A DNA stretch of 64,000 bases from Actinomycetales bacterium Actino_02 (GCA_001603275.1 LUYM01000006.1:248001-312000); one strand, 5' to 3'. Counted from the stretch's first letter, positions 1 through 8,684 are shown. Program-made: numbers and translations. Notes: generated by a model not told the origin, from the letters alone.

Positions 1-144
1 CCGGACGAGGTGATGGAGGCCGACTGGGTGGATTGGGTAACGGTGGTTGACCTGGCCGCCGGAGCTCCGGGGCTGCTCAGCCCATGGAGTGCGGAGCAGA
101 TTCCGCAACTGGCGCAGCAACTGGGAGAGGTGGGAGTGGCATGA
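1..144 (+). CDS. idi: isopentenyl-diphosphate delta-isomerase, C-terminal fragment (gene starts before the window)
   Basis: Frame 1 is open from the first base to TGA at 142-144 and gives the last 47 residues of a protein. The tail contains LLSPWSAEQI, which resembles the SPW-x-x-x-Q end of type I isopentenyl-diphosphate isomerases. That enzyme interconverts IPP and DMAPP, the substrates of the next gene. The stop overlaps the crtE start as ATGA (141-144), so the two genes are translationally coupled and idi is the likely first gene of the carotenoid operon seen here. Only the C-terminus is visible, so the family call rests on this short motif and on context. Confidence 0.68.
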   Translation, partial: PDEVMEADWVDWVTVVDLAAGAPGLLSPWSAEQIPQLAQQLGEVGVA

Positions 145-1262
145 CCCTCGTGGACACCGATCGGCACGGCCGTCACGGCCTGGCCCCGATCTCGGACGAC
201 CAGACGGTGGCCGCCGTCGACCGGCTGATCGCCGACACCATGAGCCGGCTGCGCGCCGACTGGGCTGCATTGTCGGCCGCCGTGGTGCCGCGACCCGACG
301 TCCTGCACACCGACTCGGTGCTGGAACTGCTGTCGGGGCTGTTGGCCACCGGTGGCAAGCGGTTCCGTCCCCGGATGGTGCACTGGGGCTGGCTGGCCGC
401 CACCGGCGGGAACGATCCGGCCAGCTACCATCACGTGCCGCGGATCGGGGCGGCGCTGGAGCTGCTGCACGGCTTCGCACTGATCCACGACGACGTGATG
501 GACGGCTCGGAGACCCGCCGCGGCTACCCGTCGGTGCACGCCCAGGCTCGCCAGCAGCACGTCCGCTGGGGCAGCTTCGGCGACCCGCAGCGCTACGGGG
601 AGAACATCGCGATTCTGGCCGGCGACCTCGCCCACAGTGAGGCGTCGATGATCGCTGCCGAGCTGCCCGCGCACCTGCGGACGCTCTGGCGCACGCTGAG
701 CGTCGAACTGATGATCGGCCAGGGCCGGGATCTGGTCGGAGCGGCCAATGGACGCCGCGACCTCGAGCATGCCCGGCAGGTGGCCCGGGCCAAGTCCGGC
801 GCCTACACGGTGTGGCGTCCGCTGCAGCTGGGTGCCGCCGCCGGTGGGGGCAGCGCCGAGCTGTTTGACGCACTGGAGAGCTACGGCATCGCGGTCGGGG
901 AGGCGTTCGCGCTGCGCGACGACATCCTCGGCGTGATCGGCGACGAGCGGGCCACCGGCAAGCCGGTCGGCGACGACCTGATCGCCGGCAAGCCGACCGT
1001 GCTGCTCGCCCTGGCCACCCAGCGGTTCTCGCCGAAGTGGCAGCGGCTGCTGGCCCGCACCGGCAGCGGTGAGCTGAGCTCCGAAGAGGTCGAGGGGCTG
1101 CGCCAGGAGCTGATCAACTCCGGGGTGATCGACGAGGTCGAGTCGATGATCTCCGCGGCAGTACAGCAGGCGTCCGCCGCGCTGGAGAGCCCGGCGGTGC
1201 ACCCGTCCGCTCGTGAGGGTCTGCTGCGGCTCGCGCATCGGGTGGCCTGGCGGTCTGCATGA
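141..1262 (+). CDS. crtE: geranylgeranyl diphosphate synthase (polyprenyl synthetase)
   Basis: A 373-aa trans-prenyltransferase that condenses IPP with allylic diphosphates, here supplying GGPP for carotenoids. The first aspartate-rich motif HDDVMD lies at about residues 116-121 and the second, DDILGVIGDE, at about 260-269; both bind Mg-diphosphate. The conserved GGKRFRPRM segment near residue 73 is the IPP-binding region. An upstream in-frame ATG exists at 84, but ATG 141 is preferred: it overlaps the idi stop as ATGA, follows a purine-rich GGGAGAGG stretch and removes a low-complexity leader. The stop overlaps crtI (ATGA at 1259). Chain-length specificity cannot be read directly; GGPP is inferred from the operon. 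Confidence 0.93.
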   Translation: MTLVDTDRHGRHGLAPISDDQTVAAVDRLIADTMSRLRADWAALSAAVVPRPDVLHTDSVLELLSGLLATGGKRFRPRMVHWGWLAATGGNDPASYHHVPRIGAALELLHGFALIHDDVMDGSETRRGYPSVHAQARQQHVRWGSFGDPQRYGENIAILAGDLAHSEASMIAAELPAHLRTLWRTLSVELMIGQGRDLVGAANGRRDLEHARQVARAKSGAYTVWRPLQLGAAAGGGSAELFDALESYGIAVGEAFALRDDILGVIGDERATGKPVGDDLIAGKPTVLLALATQRFSPKWQRLLARTGSGELSSEEVEGLRQELINSGVIDEVESMISAAVQQASAALESPAVHPSAREGLLRLAHRVAWRSA

Positions 1263-2734
1263 GTCGGGTTGTCGTGGTCGGGGCTGGCCTGGCCGGGCTG
1301 GCCGCCGCCGCCCAGCTGGTTGGTGACGGCCATCAGGTGATCATCGCCGAGCGGGCCGACGAACCGGGCGGACGCTCCGGCACGCTGGCCGATGCCGGCT
1401 TCACTTTTGACGCCGGGCCGACCGTCTTCACGATGCCGCACCTGCTGGAGCGCGCCTTCGCCCGGCTCGGGCAGAAGATGGACGATCACGTGCACTTGAA
1501 GCGGCTGGATCCGGCCTACCGCGCCCAGTACGCCGACGGTTCGCAGATCCTGGTCCGGGCCGATCGGGACGATCAGCTGGAGGAGTTGCGGCGATCGGTC
1601 TCCGACCGTGATGCGGAGGCTTTCGTGGGCTTCGCCGACTGGGTCGAGAAGCTCTACGACGTCGAGATGCCGCACTTCATCGAGCGGAACTTCGATTCGG
1701 TCCTCGACCTGGTCAACCGTCCGATCGCCGCCGCGAAGCTGGTCGCCCTGGGTGGCTTCGGACGGCTCGGACGTGCCGTCGGCCGCCGGTTCTCCGACGA
1801 GCGACTGAGCCGGCTGTTCAGTTTCCAGGCGATGTATGCCGGGCTGGCGCCGTCCGACGCGCTGGCGATCTATGCGGTGATCACCTACATGGATTCGATC
1901 GCCGGGGTCTACTTCCCCGAGGGCGGCATGCATGCCGTGCCGCGAGCCCTTGCCGGTGCGCTGGCCGATGCCGGCGCCGAGGTGGCTTACTCCAGCCCGG
2001 TCACCGAGATCCTGCGCGACGGACGCGGCCGGGTGGCCGGCGTCCGGGCCGGCGGAGAGCTGATCGCCGCCGACGCCGTGGTGGTGACCACCGATCTGCC
2101 GACCGCCTATACCGAGCTGCTGCCCGACCTGGCCCCGCCGTCGGTGCTGCGCCGGGCCCGCTACTCGCCCTCGGCCGTGGTCTGGCATGTCGGGGTCCGC
2201 GGGCTGCCCAAGCCGGGGCTGGCCCACCACAACATCCACTTCGGCGCGGCCTGGGACGAGTCGTTCACTCAGCTGATCGACCGCAAAGAGCTGATGGCCG
2301 ACCCGTCCCGGCTGGTGACGATCCCCAGCCTGGACGCACCGTCGATGGCCCCTGACGGACACAGCGTGCTGTACGTGCTGGAGCCGGTGCCGCACCTGGG
2401 CGGACGGGTGAACTGGGGCCGCGAACGCGGCCCGATCCGGGAGCGGCTGCACGCCTTCCTGGCCGCCAACGGCTACCCCGACGACATCGTCACCGAGCGT
2501 CTGGTCACCCCGGACGACTGGAAGGCCCAGGGCCTGGCGATGGGGACTCCGTTCAGCCTGGCGCACAGCTTCTTCCAGACCGGGCCGTTCCGTCCGGCCA
2601 ATCGGGAACCGCGGGTGCCGGGGCTGTTCTTCGCCGGCAGCGGCACCACGCCCGGGGTCGGCGTGCCGATGGTGCTGATCAGCGGTGAGCTGGCCGCCAG
2701 CCGCGTCCGCGACTATCTGGGGGCTGCGCGATGA
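1259..2734 (+). CDS. crtI: phytoene desaturase
   Basis: A 491-aa FAD-dependent desaturase of the CrtI family, converting phytoene to lycopene. The N-terminal dinucleotide-binding motif VVVGAGLAGLAAA starts at residue 4 and is followed by the acidic residue and PGGRSGT typical of amine-oxidase-like flavoproteins. The C-terminal signature GLFFAGSGTTPGVGVPMVLI is a close match to bacterial CrtI proteins. It overlaps crtE upstream and crtB downstream by 4 nt each, as expected for a tightly coupled operon. It probably acts at the inner membrane face. No anomaly is seen. Confidence 0.95.
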   Translation: MSRVVVVGAGLAGLAAAAQLVGDGHQVIIAERADEPGGRSGTLADAGFTFDAGPTVFTMPHLLERAFARLGQKMDDHVHLKRLDPAYRAQYADGSQILVRADRDDQLEELRRSVSDRDAEAFVGFADWVEKLYDVEMPHFIERNFDSVLDLVNRPIAAAKLVALGGFGRLGRAVGRRFSDERLSRLFSFQAMYAGLAPSDALAIYAVITYMDSIAGVYFPEGGMHAVPRALAGALADAGAEVAYSSPVTEILRDGRGRVAGVRAGGELIAADAVVVTTDLPTAYTELLPDLAPPSVLRRARYSPSAVVWHVGVRGLPKPGLAHHNIHFGAAWDESFTQLIDRKELMADPSRLVTIPSLDAPSMAPDGHSVLYVLEPVPHLGGRVNWGRERGPIRERLHAFLAANGYPDDIVTERLVTPDDWKAQGLAMGTPFSLAHSFFQTGPFRPANREPRVPGLFFAGSGTTPGVGVPMVLISGELAASRVRDYLGAAR

Positions 2735-3639
2735 GTATCGATCTGGCCGCTGGCTACGCCGAATGCGCCCGGCTCACCCGCGAGTACGGCACCACCTACT
2801 ACTGGGGGGCGCTGCTGCTGCCCCGGCAACGGCGCCGGCATGTGTACGCGATCTATGCGCTGTGCCGGTTGGCCGACGACATCGTCGACGCCGCCGGGGC
2901 CACCACCGACCACGTCGCGGTCACCGAAGCGGCACTGGACGGCTTTGAGGCGCGGTTCCACGACGCGCTGGCCGGACGTCCGGACGACTCCACCATGGCC
3001 GCGATCGCCGCCAGCGTGACCGAGTGCGGGATCGACACCGAGTGCTTCGACCGCTTCTTCGGTGCCATGCGGATGGATTTGAGCGTCGACCACTACGACA
3101 CGATGGCCGACCTGTTCGGTTATATGGAGGGCTCGGCCGCGGTGATCGGGGAGATGATGCTGCCGGTGCTGCAGCCGCTCACTCCGGCCGCCACACAGCC
3201 GGCTCGCGCGCTGGGCTTCGCTTTCCAGCTGACCAACTTCCTGCGTGACGTCGGGGAGGATCTCGACCGCGGACGGGTCTATCTGCCTCGCGACGTGCTC
3301 GCGCAGTCCGGCGCCGACCCGTGGCGGCGCACCGTGGACGATCCGTGGCGAGCGGCGATGCGCGAGCTGATCGCCAGCAACCGCGAGCTGTACGAGACCG
3401 CCCGCACCGGGGTGGCCATGCTGCCGCCCGCCTCAGCCCGATGCGTGGCGACCGCGCTGGCGCTGTACTCGCAGATCCTGGAGCGGATCGAGGCCCGCGA
3501 CTACGACGTGTTCAGCGGACGGGCCCGCGTCCCCACCTGGCGCAAGGCGCTGACCGCGCTCGCCGTGCTGATTGGTGGCAGCCGGGTGGCCGTCGCGCCA
3601 ACCCCGGCACCGTTGCGTCCCGGACGGGCGGAGGCGTGA
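2731..3639 (+). CDS. crtB: phytoene synthase
   Basis: A 302-aa squalene/phytoene synthase that joins two GGPP molecules head to head. The first metal-binding motif is LADDIVD at residues 48-53; the second is within NFLRDVGEDLDRGRVYLP at about residues 170-187. The YYWGALLLP stretch near residue 23 corresponds to the conserved substrate-binding start of this family. ATG 2731 overlaps the crtI stop (ATGA), and the stop shares one base with the start of crtYc (TGATG), so translation continues through the operon. Confidence 0.95.
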   Translation: MSIDLAAGYAECARLTREYGTTYYWGALLLPRQRRRHVYAIYALCRLADDIVDAAGATTDHVAVTEAALDGFEARFHDALAGRPDDSTMAAIAASVTECGIDTECFDRFFGAMRMDLSVDHYDTMADLFGYMEGSAAVIGEMMLPVLQPLTPAATQPARALGFAFQLTNFLRDVGEDLDRGRVYLPRDVLAQSGADPWRRTVDDPWRAAMRELIASNRELYETARTGVAMLPPASARCVATALALYSQILERIEARDYDVFSGRARVPTWRKALTALAVLIGGSRVAVAPTPAPLRPGRAEA

Positions 3640-4112
3640 TGGCATCTGAATACCTGCTGGTGCTGGCCGGCTGTGTGCTGGTCACGCTGCCGCTGGAGTT
3701 CATCCTCGGAGCCCGGGTCTATCGGCGTCCGGCACGGCTGGCCGCGGTGGTGCTGCCGGTGGCGGCGGTGTTCTACGTCTGGGATCTGGTCGCGATCGCC
3801 CGCGGCCATTGGTGGTTCAACCCGGCCCGGACCAGCGGCGTCCTGCTGCCTGGCGGCGTCCCGCTGGAGGAGGCGCTGTTCTTTCTGGTGATCCCGCTGT
3901 GCGGGCTGCTCACCTATGAGGCAGTCGGGGCGGTGCTGGCGCGGCGACGAAGCCGGCGCGTCGAGGTTACAGACCCGGTCGCGGAGCCTGCCAAACCGCT
4001 CGCCCGGCCCACGCACCCGCTCGCTGAGCCTTCCCACTCGCTGGCTGAGCCCTCTTCTCCGCTGGCTGAGCTTGTCGAAGCCCGTCCGCGGGAGGGTGAT
4101 CGCGATGCCTGA
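3639..4112 (+). CDS. crtYc: lycopene cyclase subunit CrtYc, with repetitive C-terminal tail
   Basis: One half of the heterodimeric lycopene cyclase known from Gram-positive bacteria; with CrtYd it closes beta-ionone rings on lycopene. The first ~105 residues hold three hydrophobic segments and the motif PLEEALFF, matching the PxEE motif of this family. Start ATG 3639 overlaps the crtB stop by one base. After residue ~110 there is an Arg-rich patch and then a ~50-residue tail of PLAEPS-like repeats, encoded by tandem CTGGCTGAGC units ending in CTTGTCGAAGCCC at about 4071-4083. From general knowledge, that sequence resembles a dispersed repeat seen in many genomes. The tail is unusual for the family and probably dispensable. 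Confidence 0.88.
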   Translation: MASEYLLVLAGCVLVTLPLEFILGARVYRRPARLAAVVLPVAAVFYVWDLVAIARGHWWFNPARTSGVLLPGGVPLEEALFFLVIPLCGLLTYEAVGAVLARRRSRRVEVTDPVAEPAKPLARPTHPLAEPSHSLAEPSSPLAELVEARPREGDRDA

Positions 4113-4419
4113 GTACACCGTGGCAACGCTCGTCGCAGTTGTGATCGTGGTCGCGGCCGAACTCCTCTGGGCCCGCACCGGCGTCTTCGCCACCGCCAAG
4201 TTCTGGCTGGCTACGGCGATCGTCTGGTTCTTCCAGGTCTGGGTGGACGGCTGGCTGACTCGCTTGCCGGACGCGATCGTCAATTACGCGCCCCGCCAGT
4301 TCCTGGGGATCAGGTTCCCCTTCGACATCCCGATCGAAGACTTCGGCTTCGGCTTCGCCCTGGTCACCGCCGTGATCGTCGGCTGGGAGCTGGCCGCACG
4401 AAGGGAGCAGCAGCAGTGA
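4105..4419 (+). CDS. crtYd: lycopene cyclase subunit CrtYd
   Basis: A 104-aa membrane protein with about three hydrophobic segments, the second half of the heterodimeric lycopene cyclase. The motif PFDIPIEDFGFGF matches the PxE-type motif (P-I-E-D) of CrtYd/YeYf subunits. The open frame extends upstream to 3916, but that part overlaps crtYc. ATG 4105 is chosen because it is preceded by GGAGGG (4091-4096) and gives a family-typical length. It overlaps the crtYc stop by 8 nt, and its own stop overlaps the crtU start as GTGA. No crtEb elongase is present, so a C40 beta-cyclase role is favoured over a C50 one. Confidence 0.88.
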   Translation: MPEYTVATLVAVVIVVAAELLWARTGVFATAKFWLATAIVWFFQVWVDGWLTRLPDAIVNYAPRQFLGIRFPFDIPIEDFGFGFALVTAVIVGWELAARREQQQ

Positions 4420-6011
4420 GTACCTGGCGTCCCGGACGTGACCGCAACGCCGTCCGCCACCCGGGGACGGTTCCATTCCCGTCCAGCCTTGTCGGCGCGT
4501 CCACCCCGGGGACGTCCACCCCGGGGACGGTTCCATTACCGTCCACTCCGGCAGGCGGATCGGCCCTGGGCGGTGGGGCGCCGAAGGTGATCGTGGTCGG
4601 CGGCGGCATCGCCGGCCTGGCCGCGGCTTGCGGGCTGGCCGAGCGCGGCGTCGTCGTCGAGGTGATCGAGGCTGAGCAGTCGCTGGGTGGACGGCTCCGT
4701 GCCTGGCCGTCCGGCCCTGGCAGTCGCACGACGATGAGCCGCGGTTTCCACGCGTTCTTTCGGCAGTACTACAACCTGCGCGCCCTGCTGCGCCGAGCCG
4801 ACCCGACGCTGTCCCGGCTGAAGCCGGTGGCCGACTATCCGCTGGAACTAGCGCCGTCCGGGTCGTCCGAGCCGGTGCGCGACTCATTCGCGAAGATCCC
4901 GCGGACGCCGCCGTGGAACCTGGTCGGCTTCGTGGCGCAGAGCCCGTCCTTCGGGCTCGCCGACCTCACCAAGGTGGACGTCGGCCGCGCCCTGGATCTG
5001 CTCCGGGTGCGGTTCCCGGATACCTACACCGAGTTGGACGGGGTGAGTGCCGCCGAGTTCCTGGACCGGCTGAGGTTCCCCGAACAGGCTCGCCATCTGG
5101 CGCTGGAGGTCTTCGCGCGCAGCTTCTTCGCCGACCCGAACGAGTTCTCCGCCGGTGAGCTGGTGGCCATGTTCCACACCTACTTCGTCGGCTCGGCCGA
5201 GGGGCTGCTCTTCGACGTTCCCACCGACGACTACCAGAGCGCGTTGTGGGGACCGCTGCACGATTACCTGGTCCGACAAGGGGTGACGTTCCGGCTCGGC
5301 ACCCGGGTACACGGGATCGGCGACGGCGCGTCCGGGCTGAGCGTGAGCACCGATGCCGGCGAGTTGGATGCCGATGCGGTCGTACTGGCCCTGGACACTC
5401 GCAGCCTGCAGCGGGTCGTGGCCGCCAGCCCGACGCTGGGCGACTCCGCGTGGCAGCAGGGGATCGCCGCCCTCCGAGTGGCCCCGCCGTTCGGCGTTGG
5501 ACGGCGCTGGCTGGCCGGCCGGTTCCCCCAGATTGAGCCCTTCCTGGGCACCAGCGGCTACGGACCGCTGGACAACCTCAGCCGAGTGGACGCGCTGGAG
5601 GCCGGCGCCGCGAAATGGGCGGCCCGCACCGGCGGCACCGTCGTCGAGGTGCACGGCTACGCCCTCACCGACACCTCGGACGCCGCCCGGGACGAGCTAT
5701 GGCGCCAGGCGGCCCGACTGCACCCCGAGCTGGCCACCGCGCCGGTGCTGGCCGAACAGTGGCTGGTTCGCGACGACTGCCCGCTGGTCGACACCAGCCC
5801 GTGGCGGAACCGCCCGACGGTGACCACCCCGGACTCGCGAGTGATGCTGGCCGGCGATCTGGTCCGCTGCGACTGGCCGATCGCCTTGATGGAGCGGGCC
5901 GCCACCACCGGCTGGCAGGCCGCGAACGCGCTACTGGCCGGGTTCGGACGTCCGGGCCACGAACTGTGGTCGCCGCCGCTGGGCGGGCTGCTGGCCAAGG
6001 CTGCGAGATGA
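4416..6011 (+). CDS. crtU: beta-carotene desaturase/methyltransferase (aromatic ring-forming CrtU)
   Basis: A 531-aa FAD-dependent protein whose core (from KVIVVGGGIAGLAAA at residue 57) matches CrtU of streptomycetes and Brevibacterium, which turns beta-ionone rings into aromatic chi-rings to give isorenieratene. Recognisable segments are SRGFHAFFRQYYNLRALLRR and RTPPWNLVGFV, and a C-terminal VMLAGDLVRCDWP. The start GTG 4416 overlaps the crtYd stop (GTGA). Residues 16-45 are encoded by two copies of the dispersed palindrome (cores 4465-4484, 4525-4544) read in frame as GTVPFPS and GTVPLPS. Either these residues are translated or an internal start such as GTG 4587 is used. The product is inferred from family and operon, not proven. 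Confidence 0.85.
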   Translation: MSTWRPGRDRNAVRHPGTVPFPSSLVGASTPGTSTPGTVPLPSTPAGGSALGGGAPKVIVVGGGIAGLAAACGLAERGVVVEVIEAEQSLGGRLRAWPSGPGSRTTMSRGFHAFFRQYYNLRALLRRADPTLSRLKPVADYPLELAPSGSSEPVRDSFAKIPRTPPWNLVGFVAQSPSFGLADLTKVDVGRALDLLRVRFPDTYTELDGVSAAEFLDRLRFPEQARHLALEVFARSFFADPNEFSAGELVAMFHTYFVGSAEGLLFDVPTDDYQSALWGPLHDYLVRQGVTFRLGTRVHGIGDGASGLSVSTDAGELDADAVVLALDTRSLQRVVAASPTLGDSAWQQGIAALRVAPPFGVGRRWLAGRFPQIEPFLGTSGYGPLDNLSRVDALEAGAAKWAARTGGTVVEVHGYALTDTSDAARDELWRQAARLHPELATAPVLAEQWLVRDDCPLVDTSPWRNRPTVTTPDSRVMLAGDLVRCDWPIALMERAATTGWQAANALLAGFGRPGHELWSPPLGGLLAKAAR

Positions 6012-7210
6012 GTGAGGCGGACGCGTCCGTCCGGCGGGCCGTGGTGGCCGATGAAGCCGACGTCTCCCGGGTGGTCAAGGAGGGCGGCATCTGGCGGATC
6101 CGATCGCTGTCGGCGGCCCGGCAGCTGCTGCGCGCGCGTGGCCAGACCACCCAGGCCGGGTTCACCGCGGAGAGCATCCCGAAGGGCCACTTCCGGCACC
6201 ACCCGATCCTGATCTCCGACGGCCCGCTGCACGACGAGCAGCGTCGCAAGGTCGGACGCTTCTTCGCCCCCGAGGTGGTCTCCCAGCAGTATCTGGGCGC
6301 GATGGAGGAGTGCGCCGACCGGCTGCTGGCCGAGGCCACGGCGTCCGGGCGGGTGCAACTGGACGAACTCGCCCTCCACTACGCCGTCGAGGTGACCGCC
6401 GGGGTCGTCGGGCTCACCCACGCCCCGGTGCCGGCGATGTCGCGCCGACTCGTCCGGTTCTTCAACCAGCCGCCGCTGGATCGCTCCCGGCCCGATCTCG
6501 GCCGCACCCCTCGGCAATGGGCTCAGGCCGCCTGGAACGGGCTGGTGCCGATCGCTGCGTTCTACGTCGCCGATGTACGTCCAGCGATCCGGGCCCGGCG
6601 CAGACAGCCGGCTGGTGATGTGATCTCTCACCTGATCGAACAGGGCTACAGCAATGCCGACATCCTGGTCGAGTGCGTCACCTACGGCACCGCCGGCATG
6701 GTCACGACAAGGGAGTTCATCGCCATGGCCGGTTGGCACCTGCTGACCAACCCGGCCTTGGCGCAGCGTTATCAGGTGGCCGGCACGCAGGAGCGGCTGG
6801 CGATCCTGCACGAACTAATCCGCCTCGAGCCGGTGGTCGGTCACTTGTATCGGCGCACCCAGGACGAGGTGTCGGTCCGCGATGGTGATCAGGAATGGAC
6901 GATCCCCGCCGGCGAACTGGTCGACGTCTGCGTCCGGCAGGCCAATGCCGACCCCGAAGCCGTCGGCCCGGACCCACTGGCCGCCTGCCCCGGCCGCGAG
7001 CTTCCCACCGGGGTGAACCCGACCGGGCTCAGCTTCGGCGACGGTAGTCATCGCTGTCCGGGCCAGCCGCTGGCCATGTATGAGACCGACGTCCTGCTGA
7101 CCCGGCTGCTGCGGCTGCGTCCACGACTGCTGAGCGAGCCGACGATCACCTGGGATCACCTGATCGAGGGCTACCAACTCCGCGGCATCGAGGTCGTAAC
7201 CACGCGCTGA
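6008..7210 (+). CDS. cytochrome P450, candidate carotenoid ring hydroxylase
   Basis: A 400-aa P450 with the haem-ligand motif FGDGSHRCPGQ (Cys350) and an ExxR motif (ELIR, about residue 275). ATG 6008 overlaps the crtU stop as ATGA, so it is the last gene of the carotenoid operon. Brevibacterium aromatic-carotenoid clusters also include a P450, linked to hydroxylation of isorenieratene; a similar role is inferred here. The I-helix segment reads AGMVTTRE, so the usual acidic residue of the AGx(D/E)T motif is valine. No ferredoxin or reductase gene is adjacent, so electron partners must come from elsewhere. Confidence 0.85.
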   Translation: MSEADASVRRAVVADEADVSRVVKEGGIWRIRSLSAARQLLRARGQTTQAGFTAESIPKGHFRHHPILISDGPLHDEQRRKVGRFFAPEVVSQQYLGAMEECADRLLAEATASGRVQLDELALHYAVEVTAGVVGLTHAPVPAMSRRLVRFFNQPPLDRSRPDLGRTPRQWAQAAWNGLVPIAAFYVADVRPAIRARRRQPAGDVISHLIEQGYSNADILVECVTYGTAGMVTTREFIAMAGWHLLTNPALAQRYQVAGTQERLAILHELIRLEPVVGHLYRRTQDEVSVRDGDQEWTIPAGELVDVCVRQANADPEAVGPDPLAACPGRELPTGVNPTGLSFGDGSHRCPGQPLAMYETDVLLTRLLRLRPRLLSEPTITWDHLIEGYQLRGIEVVTTR

Positions 7211-7369
7211 AGCCGGGGTAGTGGCGAGCGAGGGCCGTCCCTGGGTGACCCCTTTGGCGCCCACCGCACCCAAGCGGAGGCGTGCTTCGAGAATCGGCTC
7301 GCCGCCGGGTGCGCTCCGCTTATCCTTACCTCACCGGTTGCCGATGGGGTTCGGAAAGGACGGGGCGTC

Positions 7370-7987
7370 GTGAGCGGCCTCGATGGAATTGCGAAGGTGG
7401 GCTCCGGTGCGCCGGTGACGTGCGTGCGCTGCAGTCACCAGTTCCAGCGGACGTCCTCATGCCCGCGGTGTGGCACACCGGTCGTCCCCGCCGTCGCCTA
7501 TCCACCCACGCCGCCGATCAGTGACAAGACCTCCCTTCATCGGGTGACCCAGCCCGAAGCGCCCTCGCCGGTGAATGCGGTGATGCGATCGGCCGGTCCC
7601 GCCGTGCCGGCAGCGATGGCTCCCGCAGTCCCGCTGCCTCCCGCCCAGCCAGCCGTCAGCGTGCCACCGGTGCCGGCTCCGCCCGCTCCGCCGCTTGCGG
7701 TGAACGCCGCGCAGCGGCCGGCCCCTGACCCCTACGCCGTGCCGGCGCCGGCCCCGGCGCCGACCCCGGCAGTGGCCACCAAATCCGGGCTGGGCACGTT
7801 CGACAAGATCCACAACGGCCTCTACATGGTCAAATGCGTCATCGTCGGGGGCGTGGCGACCTTCGGCGGCGTGATCGGTATCGCGGCGGGTGGCAAGACG
7901 CTGTTCGCCGGCCTGATCGCGCTGGCCTACGGCGTCTGGATCCTTTCCGGGTTGGTGACCGGTGGATGGCGACTGTTCATCTACTGA
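7370..7987 (+). CDS. zinc-ribbon, proline-rich membrane protein of unknown function
   Basis: A 205-aa protein starting at GTG 7370, preceded by AAAGGACGG. Residues ~18-36 form a zinc ribbon (CVRC then CPRC). A long Pro/Ala-rich linker with VPAPPAPP-type repeats spans about residues 40-140. The C-terminal ~60 residues carry two hydrophobic helices (VIVGGVATFGGVIGIAAGG and LIALAYGVWILSGL). I do not recognise a named family. The layout suggests a cytoplasmic metal-binding head joined by a flexible linker to a membrane anchor. Its 3' end overlaps the methyltransferase frame by 26 nt. Confidence 0.7.
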   Translation: MSGLDGIAKVGSGAPVTCVRCSHQFQRTSSCPRCGTPVVPAVAYPPTPPISDKTSLHRVTQPEAPSPVNAVMRSAGPAVPAAMAPAVPLPPAQPAVSVPPVPAPPAPPLAVNAAQRPAPDPYAVPAPAPAPTPAVATKSGLGTFDKIHNGLYMVKCVIVGGVATFGGVIGIAAGGKTLFAGLIALAYGVWILSGLVTGGWRLFIY

Positions 7988-8684
7988 GTTCGCTGTAGGC
8001 GCGCCGAGCGGCGCTGCTGGCGCCCGGTTCTGGGAGCGTTATGCCCGGGTCTATGACCGGATCTGGGATTCGCCGCTCACCGATGCCGTCAACCGGCAGC
8101 TGTGGACGAACCTTCCCGCCGCCGGACAGGCCGTCGATCTCGGTTGCGGGACCGGCTTGAGTTCCGGGCCGCTGCGGCGACTCGGCTGGTCGGTGACCGG
8201 CGTCGATCAGAGCTCGGCGATGCTCGATCGGGCCGTCCAGCACGGCCGGATCACCACTGCCCTGTGCCGAGATGCAGCGAACACCGGGCTGCCATCGGGT
8301 CGCGCAGACCTGGTCCTGGTCAGCAACCTGCTGCATCTGACCGCTGAACCAGTCGCGGTGCTTGACGAGGCATGGCGATTGTTGGCTCCCGCCGGCCTGC
8401 TCGCCGTGGTCTGGCCGGCTTCCGGCGCCACTTTGGGAACGGCCCTGCGGGCGGATCTGCGTGCTGGCCGGGCGTTCGGCCGCAGCCTGGCCGCTGCCTT
8501 CGACCGACTAGGTGTGGGTCTGGCCGGGGTGCGGGTGGGGGCCCGAGCCCACTCCGGCGCTGCGGTCGCCGACGTTGTGGACGCCTGGGTTGCGGCGAGG
8601 GGAGCCGTCGCTGTGCACGCCGGCTCAGTCTTTGACGTCGAGTGCTACCTGGTGGTCAGCAAGCCGGGCAACCACCGCGCCTGA
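7962..8684 (+). CDS. class I SAM-dependent methyltransferase
   Basis: A 240-aa protein with a Methyltransf_11-type fold. Motif I is VDLGCGTGLSSGPL (about residues 58-71), the acidic loop is TGVDQSSAML and a post-motif NLLHLTAEPVAVLDEAWRLL corresponds to motifs III-IV. GTG 7962 lies inside the end of the previous gene (26-nt overlap); a later start is possible because the first ~20 residues are not conserved-looking. The substrate is unknown. It is followed by the repeat-rich region 8724-9139. Confidence 0.75.
   Translation: MDGDCSSTEFAVGAPSGAAGARFWERYARVYDRIWDSPLTDAVNRQLWTNLPAAGQAVDLGCGTGLSSGPLRRLGWSVTGVDQSSAMLDRAVQHGRITTALCRDAANTGLPSGRADLVLVSNLLHLTAEPVAVLDEAWRLLAPAGLLAVVWPASGATLGTALRADLRAGRAFGRSLAAAFDRLGVGLAGVRVGARAHSGAAVADVVDAWVAARGAVAVHAGSVFDVECYLVVSKPGNHRA

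Noticed and set aside
881-2566. A 561-codon minus-strand frame across crtE and crtI
   Set aside because: It is an antisense shadow of two well-supported carotenoid genes.
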